A stretch of DNA of 64,000 nt from Nocardioides kongjuensis (GTDB lineage: Bacteria; Actinomycetota; Actinomycetes; Propionibacteriales; Nocardioidaceae), in assembly GCF_013409625.1 (NCBI RefSeq), contig NZ_JACCBF010000001.1, forward strand, positions 3,475,001 through 3,539,000, given 5' to 3'. Shown one piece after another: positions 53,911 to 61,418 of the stretch (the stretch's first letter is position 1; each line of letters opens with the position of its first letter). Made by a program: the position numbers and the translations under genes. The notes below the pieces were generated by a model, which did no database searches, had not been told where the DNA came from, and was given only the letters and a program-made list of their open reading frames with translations.

Positions 53911-55395
53911 GTGGCATCTGCAACCCCCAACGCCCCGGCCGGTCTGGCCATCCCCGAGGTCCTCCCGGCCCGCGTCCTCGACGGCGCCGAGCACTTCGAC
54001 GTGGTGGTGGTCGGCTTCGGCATCGCCGGTGGCTGCGCCGCCCTGGAGGCTGCCCGTGCCGGCGCCCGGGTGCTGCTGCTCGAGAAGGCCGCTGTCCACG
54101 GCGGCACGTCCTCCATGTCGGGCGGGCACTTCTACCTCGGTGGCGGTACGGCGGTCCAGCGGGCCACCGGCCACGAGGACTCGGTCGAGGCGATGGTCGG
54201 CTACCTGATGGCCTCGACCAAGGACCCCGACGAGGAGAAGATCCGCGCCTACTGCGAGGGATCGGTCGCCCACTTCGACTGGCTCGAGGACCTCGGCTTC
54301 GAGTTCGAGCGCTCCTACTTCCCCGGCAAGGCCGTGATCCAGCCCGGCACCCAGGGGCTGATGTTCACCGGCAACGAGAAGGTCTGGCCGTTCCGCGACC
54401 AGGTCACCCCGGCCCCGCGCGGCCACAAGGTGCCGGTCCCCGGGGACACCGAGGGCACCAGGATCGTGATGGACCTGCTGCGCACGCAGGTCGAGCAGGC
54501 GGGCGTCGAGGTCCGCTACGAGACCGGCGCGACCAACCTGGTCGTCGACGGCGACGCCGCGACCGGACGGGTCGTCGGCCTGGGCTGGCGCTCCTTCGAC
54601 GAGCACGGCGTGATCTCCGCCGGCGGGGTGGTCATCGCGGCCGGCGGCTTCGTGATGAACCCGGACATGGTCGCCCGCTACACCCCGGCCCTGGGCTCGA
54701 AGCTGTTCACGCTCGGCTCGACGTACGACGACGGCCTGGGCATCCGCCTCGGCGAGTCGGTCGGCGCGGCCCTGGAGAACATGGAGGAGCCGTTCATCAC
54801 CGCGCCCTTCTACCCGCCGTCGTCGCGGTGCAAGGGGATCATCGTCAACAAGGACGGCCAGCGGTTCGTGGCGGAGGACAGCTACCACGCGCGGACGTCG
54901 TACCACGTGATGCAGCAGCCCGACGCCGTCGCCTACCTCATCGTCGACAGCGAGCACCTCGGCGAGGACCACATGCCGCTGGTGCCGCTGAAGGACGGCT
55001 TCGAGACGCTCGAGGAGATGGAGGCCGGCCTCGGCATGCCCGCAGGCTCGCTGGTCAAGACGGTCGAGGCCTACAACGAGAACGCCGCGAACGGCGAGGA
55101 CCCCGACTTCCACAAGCACCCCGACTGGATCGCTCCCCAGACGGCGGCGCCGTGGGCCGTCCTCGACCTGTCGCTCGGCGTCGCGCTGTACGCCGGATTC
55201 ACGATCGGCGGGATGGCCACGACCGTCGACGGCGAGGTACGTCGTACCGACGGCTCGGTGGTCCCGGGCCTGTACGCCGCCGGCGCCTGCGCCTCCAACA
55301 TCGCCCAGGACGGCGCCGGCTACTGCTCCGGCACCCAGCTGGGCGAGGGCTCGTTCTTCGGGCGGCGGGCTGGGCGGCACGCCGCCACCCGCTGA
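53911..55395 (+). CDS. FAD-dependent 3-ketosteroid-dehydrogenase-like oxidoreductase
   Basis: A 494-residue flavoprotein of the FAD_binding_2 family. The FAD motif is VVVVGFGIAGGCAALEAARA, followed by GGTSSMSGGHFYLGGGT, the loop seen in 3-ketosteroid dehydrogenases and fumarate-reductase-like flavoproteins. The C-terminal FAD segment reads GLYAAGACASNIAQDGAGYC, which differs from classical KstD (GLYAAGN-type ends), so it is a KstD-like relative, not a certain KstD. The perfect KstR box on its leaderless promoter supports a role in steroid ring or side-chain oxidation. A long hairpin follows. Confidence 0.83.
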   Translation: MASATPNAPAGLAIPEVLPARVLDGAEHFDVVVVGFGIAGGCAALEAARAGARVLLLEKAAVHGGTSSMSGGHFYLGGGTAVQRATGHEDSVEAMVGYLMASTKDPDEEKIRAYCEGSVAHFDWLEDLGFEFERSYFPGKAVIQPGTQGLMFTGNEKVWPFRDQVTPAPRGHKVPVPGDTEGTRIVMDLLRTQVEQAGVEVRYETGATNLVVDGDAATGRVVGLGWRSFDEHGVISAGGVVIAAGGFVMNPDMVARYTPALGSKLFTLGSTYDDGLGIRLGESVGAALENMEEPFITAPFYPPSSRCKGIIVNKDGQRFVAEDSYHARTSYHVMQQPDAVAYLIVDSEHLGEDHMPLVPLKDGFETLEEMEAGLGMPAGSLVKTVEAYNENAANGEDPDFHKHPDWIAPQTAAPWAVLDLSLGVALYAGFTIGGMATTVDGEVRRTDGSVVPGLYAAGACASNIAQDGAGYCSGTQLGEGSFFGRRAGRHAATR

Positions 55396-55421
55396 CCCGG
55401 CCCGAACTGGCTCCCGAAGCC

Positions 55422-55536
55422 CGCCGACCCGGCAGAAGGTGGCACGCACGCAGGCCACCTTCTGCCGGGTCGGCGCATTCCGGGTGCCACTTCCTGCCGG
55501 GTCGGCGCAAAACCCGGACCAGTTCCTGCCGGGTCG
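55422..55536. repeat. palindromic repeat family C and terminator
   Basis: The first part is a perfect 22-bp hairpin: arms 55422-55443 and 55454-55475, loop 10 nt, core GACCCGGCAGAAGGTGGC. Two further direct copies of the arm core CCTGCCGGGTC follow near 55493 and 55526. The hairpin lies 27 bp past the FAD dehydrogenase stop and should terminate its transcript. The repeated half-arms show it is a repeat element as well. Confidence 0.85.
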
Positions 55537-55555
55537 CACGTGACAGGATCGGCGC

Positions 55556-56725
55556 GTGACCGACCGCTTCATCGCAGCCACTCGGGCGAACGTCCCGCCC
55601 TTCCACGTGATGGACCTGCTCGCCGCGGCGGCGGAGCGGCAGCGCACCCACGGCGACCTGGTCAACCTGGTCGCCGGGCAGCCGAGCACGGGGGCGCCGG
55701 CGACGGTCGGCGCCGCGGCGATCCGGCTGCTCAGCAGCGGCGACCCGCTCGGATACACCACCGCGACCGGCATCGTCGAGCTGCGCGCCGCGATCGCCGG
55801 CCACTACCGCCGCACGTACGACGTCGCCGTCGACCCCGTGGACGTGGTCGTCACGACCGGGTCGAGCGGCGGCTTCCTGCTGGCGTTCCTGGCTGCCTTC
55901 GACGCCGGCGCGCGGGTGGCGATCGCGCGGCCGGGCTACCCCTGCTACCGCAACGTGCTGGCGGCGCTCGGCTGCTCGGTGGTCGAGATCCCGACCGGCC
56001 CGGAGACCCGCTTCCAGCCGAGTGTCGAACAGCTCGCCGAGGCGCACGCACGCGAACCGCTCGACGGCCTCGTCGTGGCCAGCCCCGCGAACCCGACCGG
56101 CACCATGCTGCTGTCCGAGGAGCTCGCCGCGATCGCCCGCTGGTGCGAGGAGAACGGCGTGCAGCTGGTCTCCGACGAGATCTACCACGGCATCCAGTAC
56201 GCCGGCTCGCGCGCGGGCTGCGCGTGGGAGACCTCGCGCGAGGCGGTCGTGTTCGGCTCGTTCTCGAAGTACTTCTCGATGACCGGCTGGCGGCTCGGCT
56301 GGATGCTCGCCCCCGAACGCCTGCGCCGGCCGGTCGACGTGCTCACCGGCAACTTCTCGATCTGCCCGCCCGTGCTCGCCCAGCACGCGGCACTCGCCGC
56401 GTTCGAGGACACGGCGTACGCCGAGCTCGACGGGCACGTGCAGCGCTACGCCCACAACCGCGGCCTGCTCCTCGAGGGCCTGCAGCGGCTCGGGATCACC
56501 CGGTTGGCCCCTGCCGACGGCGCCTTCTACGCGTACGCCGACGTCGGGCACCTGACCACCGACTCGATGGCGTACTGCCGCGACCTGCTGGCCCGCACGG
56601 GCGTCGCCGTCGCCACCGGCATCGACTTCGACACCGTCGACGGCGGCCGGTTCCTGCGGTTCAGCTTCGCCGGCACCGCCGACGACATCACCACCGCTCT
56701 CGACCGGCTCGACGGCAACCTCTGA
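55556..56725 (+). CDS. class I/II PLP-dependent aminotransferase
   Basis: A 389-residue fold-type I aminotransferase. The PLP lysine lies in SFSKYFSMTGWRLGWM, the phosphate and ring contacts in TTGSSGGF, SPANPTGTM and VSDEIYHGI, and the C-terminal arginine near GGRFLRFSFA. It is close to aspartate/tyrosine-type aminotransferases. The specific amino acid is not predictable. It starts with GTG 55556 with CAGGAT 6 nt upstream and no Shine-Dalgarno. Confidence 0.88.
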   Translation: MTDRFIAATRANVPPFHVMDLLAAAAERQRTHGDLVNLVAGQPSTGAPATVGAAAIRLLSSGDPLGYTTATGIVELRAAIAGHYRRTYDVAVDPVDVVVTTGSSGGFLLAFLAAFDAGARVAIARPGYPCYRNVLAALGCSVVEIPTGPETRFQPSVEQLAEAHAREPLDGLVVASPANPTGTMLLSEELAAIARWCEENGVQLVSDEIYHGIQYAGSRAGCAWETSREAVVFGSFSKYFSMTGWRLGWMLAPERLRRPVDVLTGNFSICPPVLAQHAALAAFEDTAYAELDGHVQRYAHNRGLLLEGLQRLGITRLAPADGAFYAYADVGHLTTDSMAYCRDLLARTGVAVATGIDFDTVDGGRFLRFSFAGTADDITTALDRLDGNL

Positions 56726-56767
56726 CCGCAGTCCCGGCAGATCCTCACCGATCGTTAGGGTGGCGCG

Positions 56768-57436
56768 GTGACGGACCGTCGGGAGCTCGAGCAGCGCAAC
56801 GACGCGATCCACGCCGAGCACCGGGCGGCCGTCGCCCGCGGCGAGGAGCGGGTGCTGCGGACGACGCGGACCGGTCTGCTGCACAGCTACCGGACCGACG
56901 AGATCGGCCTCGGCCCGGCGACCACCACCCAGGCGACCAGCTGGTGGGGGCTGTCGATCATGACGGCGTTCTTCGTGGCGCTGTTCGCGGCGTCCTGGTT
57001 GATCATCCTCCTCCCGGCCCACCGCGGCGGGTCGCCGGCGTGGGCCGGCCTGTGGGTGACCGCGCTGAGCGGCCCCCTGGCCGTCTACACCGCCGGGCTC
57101 GCGCGGATGCAGCTCCGCGCCCGCCGCACGCGTCGCCGTCGCGGTGCCCCGGAGCCGAGCGACGCCCCGGTGCCGTACCGCTGGAGCGACCCCGCTCCCG
57201 AGCCGCGCCCCCGAGCACCGCACCCGCGAGCCGACCGCTGGCGCAAGCGGCCGTGGTGGTGGGTCATCGCACGCGGCCTGCTCGCGGGCTTCCTGGTCCT
57301 CGCCACGATCGGCACGCTGCTCGAACCCGACTCCGGCACGGCATCCGTGCTGGTCACCAGCGGCGTCGGGCTGGCGCTGAGCGTCGCGTTGCCGGTGGCG
57401 CTGGCATCGCGCCGCGTGCGGAACGCGGGGGTTTGA
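56768..57436 (+). CDS. membrane protein upstream of the WXG/EspG-like cassette
   Basis: A 222-residue protein with four membrane helices in two pairs (SIMTAFFVALFAASWLIILL; AGLWVTALSGPLAVYTAGLA; VIARGLLAGFLVLATIGTLL; VTSGVGLALSVALPVALASR). A basic, proline-rich cytosolic loop separates the pairs (RARRTRRRRGAPEPSDAPVP). It starts with GTG 56768, with TAGGGT exactly 6 nt upstream. The downstream WXG-like gene begins 30 bp later, so this may be the first gene of that operon. No family is recognised. Confidence 0.6.
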   Translation: MTDRRELEQRNDAIHAEHRAAVARGEERVLRTTRTGLLHSYRTDEIGLGPATTTQATSWWGLSIMTAFFVALFAASWLIILLPAHRGGSPAWAGLWVTALSGPLAVYTAGLARMQLRARRTRRRRGAPEPSDAPVPYRWSDPAPEPRPRAPHPRADRWRKRPWWWVIARGLLAGFLVLATIGTLLEPDSGTASVLVTSGVGLALSVALPVALASRRVRNAGV

Positions 57437-57466
57437 GCCGGGATGGAACAGGGAAGGGCGCGACTC

Positions 57467-57919
57467 ATGTACGGCGACAGCGAGATCATCCGGCGTCGTG
57501 CCACCCAGCTGCGTGACCAGGGGGCCGACGTACGCGCCCTCGCCGACGAGCTGGTCGCCCGGGTCGAGGGCCTGGGCTGGACCGGACGGGCGGCCGACGC
57601 GATGCGCGAGCGGGTCACCGACCGCGCCAGCCACCTGCGGGTGGCTGCCGAGCGGCACAGCGGCGCCGCGGACGCGCTCGCCGACCACGCCGAGAGCGTC
57701 GACGCCGTGCGCGAGGAGATCGCCGCGACCCAGGCCCGCGTGGACGCGCTGGTCGCCGACGCACGCGCCCGGATCGCCGCGATCGCCAGCCGCAACGAGG
57801 CCGGCGACGGGCTCCAGGTGACGCCCGACCCCCTCGACGAGGCACTCGCCGCGTTCACGCCGCCGCCTCCCGGGCATCGCGACTGGCTCACCGTCGACGT
57901 CCCCGGGCTGGAGCGCTGA
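57467..57919 (+). CDS. WXG100-like helical protein
   Basis: A 150-residue protein. The first ~95 residues form two long helices joined by a turn containing LGWTGRAADAM (W38-T-G40), the WXG signature of ESX/type VII secretion substrates, followed by amphipathic helix RERVTDRASHLRVAAERHSG. The C-terminal ~50 residues are an extra low-complexity tail (DEALAAFTPPPPGHRDW). ATG 57467 was chosen because GGGAAGGG lies 8 nt upstream; an earlier ATG at 57443 is possible. It is followed after 7 bp by the EspG-like gene. Confidence 0.72.
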   Translation: MYGDSEIIRRRATQLRDQGADVRALADELVARVEGLGWTGRAADAMRERVTDRASHLRVAAERHSGAADALADHAESVDAVREEIAATQARVDALVADARARIAAIASRNEAGDGLQVTPDPLDEALAAFTPPPPGHRDWLTVDVPGLER

Positions 57920-57926
57920 TCGCCCG

Positions 57927-58880
57927 ATGCCGACCATCGACCTCGCGTCCGTACCGGCGGCCGAGCCCGTTCCGCGTCACACGACCGCGGGTGACGGCGG
58001 AGCCCTCGCCGCTGCGCCGCGCCGGATCGGGCTGACCCTGGCCGAGCTGCAGCACGCCGCCCGCCTCGCCGGCGACGCACCGTTGCCGTTCGAGGTCGCC
58101 GCACCACCCACCGCCGACGCGATGCAGGCACGTCTCGGCCAGAGTCCCGCCTCGCTGGACGACGAGGCCTTCCGCACCGCCGTCCGCGCGCTCCACGACC
58201 CCGCCGACTCGCTCGAACGCCGCGGCCTGACGGTCGACGGCGTCCTGGAGCCCGGCCTGGCCGGCGCGATCGGACTGCTCGCCTCACCCCGGTTCGCCCT
58301 CGACGTCGACCTCACCATGGGCGGGGTGCAGGCGAAGGTCTGGCACCGCCAGGGCGGGAGCGCCGTCGCCTCGCTGGCCACCGTGGACGCGATCGTGTTC
58401 GAGCTGGGCTGGTTCGGCACCGACGCGTGGGCCGCCGAGCTGGCGCGCGTCGCCGCGATCTCCGAGGAGGTCGCGCTCGGGTCCTCCGACGTGCCGCCGT
58501 ACGTCGACCTTCCGTTCGAGCTCGCCGACGCCGCTGCCGAGGCCAGCGGCTCGGGCCGTGGCGACCTGCTGCCCGTGCTCGCGTCCCGGCACAGCAGGTC
58601 CGTGCGCGGAGCCGACGGCCCGGTGGACGACGCGACCGTCGTCGGCCTGCTCGCCGCACTGGCTGGCGAGGCCCGCGGGCGGTTGCGGGCCCTGGTCGCC
58701 GACGTGTCCGGCGGCGCGGTCGATACCGTCGGCGTCGTCTCCTGGACCCTCCTCGCCGACGGCTGGCGTTCGCTGCGCCCCCACCACGAGGACGGGGTGC
58801 TCCGACTCGAGGTGACGGCCGCCGCACCGGAGGACCTCGCCGCGCTGGTCGCGCCGGTGCTCGGGGAGGCTGCGCGATGA
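57927..58880 (+). CDS. EspG-like putative ESX chaperone
   Basis: A 317-residue cytosolic protein. The middle part (SLERRGLTVDGVLEPGLAGA, then FALDVDLTMGGVQAKVWHRQ, then ATVDAIVFELGWFGTDAWAA) has the alternating strand and helix layout of EspG proteins. In mycobacteria EspG binds PE/PPE or WXG substrates before type VII secretion. The similarity is judged by pattern only, so the assignment is tentative. Its position directly after a WXG-like gene strengthens it. The stop overlaps the next start (ATGA). Confidence 0.55.
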   Translation: MPTIDLASVPAAEPVPRHTTAGDGGALAAAPRRIGLTLAELQHAARLAGDAPLPFEVAAPPTADAMQARLGQSPASLDDEAFRTAVRALHDPADSLERRGLTVDGVLEPGLAGAIGLLASPRFALDVDLTMGGVQAKVWHRQGGSAVASLATVDAIVFELGWFGTDAWAAELARVAAISEEVALGSSDVPPYVDLPFELADAAAEASGSGRGDLLPVLASRHSRSVRGADGPVDDATVVGLLAALAGEARGRLRALVADVSGGAVDTVGVVSWTLLADGWRSLRPHHEDGVLRLEVTAAAPEDLAALVAPVLGEAAR

Positions 58881-60214
58881 GCACCGAGGAGCAGCCCCTC
58901 ACCGCGGTCGAGGCCGCCGACCTGGCCGACAAGTACGACCAGATGCTGCGGCTCGCCGACCTGTTCGACGACGCCGGCGCCCAGATGCGGGAGTGGTCGC
59001 AGCTCGGCGCCGACGTGCTGGTCGACCCCGAGGTCGCCGACTCCGCTCCCCTGTCGCCCACCACGTGGACCACGGCCGAGGAGGAGGTGCGCGCCGCGAC
59101 CACCGGCAAGGGCAGCCTGCTGAGCCGGTCCATCGAGCTCGACGCCGACGCGCTGGTGCTGCGGGCGACCGTGATGACCTACCGCTGGATCGACGAGCTC
59201 CAGGCGGCGGCGTACGAGACCCTCGGCTCGATCGCCGGCAAGGCGATCGGCTACCTGGCGCCCGAGGTCAACCTGGGCGGCGCGATCGTCGCGGCCGGTC
59301 TGATCGAGACCGACGCGCTCGACCGCGACGGCGTGGCGGCGTACCTCGGCGAGCTGGCCGAGGCCAACCCCGAGCTGATGGAGCACGTCACCACCGGTGG
59401 CGGCGTCCTCGACAGCCTGCAGATGCGTGGGCTCCTGACCGCCGGCGTCCTGGCCGGCGACGCCGGACGCTCCGCCCGCGTCGGCGGCCTGCGCGCCACC
59501 GGCATCGCACCGCTGCCCGACGACTGGGGCGCCGCGCTGCGCGACGTCGCCGTCGGCCTCACCGAGGGCACACAGCCGGTGCCCGGCGAGACGGCGACCG
59601 TGGACGGCACGCCCGCCGGGCTCGGCGACCTGATGACGATCCTCGCCGAGCAGGACGGCGCGGTCCGGGTGCTGCGTCCCGCGCCCGGTCGCCTGGTCGC
59701 CTTCCTGCCCGACACCGCCACTCCCGCGCCGGCCCCGGGACGGCTCCGGCTCGTCTCCGGCGATGCTTCCGGTGCGGCCTCGGCCGTCGTCCGCGCCCTC
59801 GCCGCCGCGCTCGACCCGGGCGGTCGGCCCGGCGACGAGCCGACCCGGGTGATGCTGGTCGGACGTGGCAGCGGCGGCGCGGCCGCGCTCGAGATCGCGA
59901 CCCGGACCGACCTGCCGGGCTTCGTCGTCGACCAGGTCGTCACCGCGGACGCCCCCGCGGCCCAGCTCGCCCACCTCCCGGGCGACGTCCAGGTGCTCTC
60001 CCTCGACGACCGCAACAACCCGGTCGCCCTGCTCGGCTCGCTGATCAACGCGGGCGCCAGCAACCGCCTGACCGTCGTGTACGACGCCGGCACCGACCCC
60101 AGCTCCCCCGCTCTCGTTGCCGGCGGTCGCGCCGCCGACCGCGCCGACCACCCGGACCTGGTCGCCGCCATCGCCCGCTGGCGCGCCCTGGGCTTCCTGC
60201 GCCCCGGCGCCTGA
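58877..60214 (+). CDS. putative ESX-associated alpha/beta-hydrolase-like protein
   Basis: A 445-residue protein. The N-terminal ~150 residues are helical and WXG-like in texture (EAADLADKYDQMLRLADLFD, and a later YRWIDELQAAAYETLGSIAG). The C-terminal ~180 residues resemble an alpha/beta hydrolase with an elbow-like VMLVGRGSGGAAALEIA. The usual G-x-S-x-G is altered to R-G-S-G-G, so activity is uncertain. Hydrolases of this kind often accompany actinobacterial type VII genes. It is translationally coupled to the EspG-like gene and ends the cassette. Confidence 0.6.
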   Translation: MSTEEQPLTAVEAADLADKYDQMLRLADLFDDAGAQMREWSQLGADVLVDPEVADSAPLSPTTWTTAEEEVRAATTGKGSLLSRSIELDADALVLRATVMTYRWIDELQAAAYETLGSIAGKAIGYLAPEVNLGGAIVAAGLIETDALDRDGVAAYLGELAEANPELMEHVTTGGGVLDSLQMRGLLTAGVLAGDAGRSARVGGLRATGIAPLPDDWGAALRDVAVGLTEGTQPVPGETATVDGTPAGLGDLMTILAEQDGAVRVLRPAPGRLVAFLPDTATPAPAPGRLRLVSGDASGAASAVVRALAAALDPGGRPGDEPTRVMLVGRGSGGAAALEIATRTDLPGFVVDQVVTADAPAAQLAHLPGDVQVLSLDDRNNPVALLGSLINAGASNRLTVVYDAGTDPSSPALVAGGRAADRADHPDLVAAIARWRALGFLRPGA

Positions 60215-60342
60215 GGAGCCACCGAGCGCCGTTCGTCGCGAACGAAGCGAGCGCCGGACCGACAGAGCGATCCCCGTCACACGCAGAGCGGGCGACGGTC
60301 CTGTTTCTCGCCGATTTCCTTGACAAAACCCGGTCCAATGTA

Positions 60343-60359
60343 CGCAACATGGTGTTGCG
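60343..60359. promoter_or_regulatory. palindrome upstream of the AurF-like operon
   Basis: CGCAACA and TGTTGCG are 7-bp perfect arms around TGG, about 52 nt before the ATG at 60411. TTGACA (60320-60325) upstream looks like a -35 box. The TetR gene at the end of this operon is the natural candidate to bind here. Confidence 0.6.
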
Positions 60360-60410
60360 CTAACAGCGAGCACGCTGCCGATTTCGATGATGAGAACGGA
60401 CCGAGGACCC

Positions 60411-61415
60411 ATGACTGCGACTGCCGACGCCCCGATCGACACCCCCACCACGCACGACCTGGCGGGCCTCAGCTACCAGGACACGCTGCGCGTGCTGTCC
60501 GAGGCGTCGGTCCACCAGCACTTCGACGCCTTCCTCGACATCGCCTGGGACAGCCCCGAGTTCGAGGTCGTCCCGAACGACCCGCGCTGGGTGCTGCCGG
60601 AGATCGACTCGCTGGGCGGCACCGACTGGTACAAGTCGCTGCCCCTGGAGCGGCAGATCGAGATCGGCCAGTACCGGCTCGCCAACATCATGAAGGTCGG
60701 CCTGCAGTTCGAGCAGGTGCTGATCGGCGGCATCATGAGCCACCTCATCCCGATGGGCAACAACCGTGCGGAGTTCCGCTACTCCACGCACGAGGTGACC
60801 GAGGAGTGCCACCACACCCAGATGTTCCAGGAGGGTGTGAACCGGATCGGCGTCGACGTGAAGGGCGGCCCGGGCTGGTTCATCAAGGTCGCGCCGTTCC
60901 TGTGCCTGGCGGGCGGCCCGCTGCCCAACATCTTCTTCTTCGGCATCCTCGCCGGCGAGGAGCCGATCGACTACCTGCAGAAGTCGGTGCTGCGCTCGGG
61001 TCACGAGCTGCACCCGATCGTCACCCGCGTGATGCAGATCCACGTCGCCGAGGAGGCGCGCCACATCGGGTTCGCGCACACCTACCTGGTCGAGCGCTCC
61101 AAGGACTACGGCCGCCTCCAGCGCTTCGGCCTCTCGCTGGCCTACCCGGTGATCATGCGCGTCCTGTGCGACGTGATCATGAAGCCGACCAAGCAGATGC
61201 AGAAGGACCTCGACATCCCCAAGGACGTCATGCGCGAGGTCTACTGGAACTCGGAGAAGTCCCAGAAGCTGCTGCGCGACACCTTCGGCGACGTGCGGAT
61301 GCTCGCCGAGGAGCTCGGCCTGATGAACCGGGTCTCCCGCCTCGTGTGGCGCGCGCTCGGCATCCACGGCAGCCCCTCGCGGTTCCGCAGCGAGCCCAAG
61401 TCCGCCGCGGTCTGA
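60411..61415 (+). CDS. AurF-like diiron oxygenase
   Basis: A 334-residue protein of the p-aminobenzoate N-oxygenase (AurF) family of non-haem diiron enzymes. Ligand motifs fit: an early Glu in FEQVLIGG, EECHHTQMF near 131-139, and EEARHIGFAH in the second half, the expected two E-x2-H pairs. AurF enzymes oxidise amines or C-H bonds with O2 and two electrons, here probably from the ferredoxin-reductase fusion just downstream (3-bp gap). The substrate is unknown. GAGGA precedes the ATG at 60411; a longer start at 60387 is less likely. Confidence 0.85.
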   Translation: MTATADAPIDTPTTHDLAGLSYQDTLRVLSEASVHQHFDAFLDIAWDSPEFEVVPNDPRWVLPEIDSLGGTDWYKSLPLERQIEIGQYRLANIMKVGLQFEQVLIGGIMSHLIPMGNNRAEFRYSTHEVTEECHHTQMFQEGVNRIGVDVKGGPGWFIKVAPFLCLAGGPLPNIFFFGILAGEEPIDYLQKSVLRSGHELHPIVTRVMQIHVAEEARHIGFAHTYLVERSKDYGRLQRFGLSLAYPVIMRVLCDVIMKPTKQMQKDLDIPKDVMREVYWNSEKSQKLLRDTFGDVRMLAEELGLMNRVSRLVWRALGIHGSPSRFRSEPKSAAV

Positions 61416-61418
61416 GCC

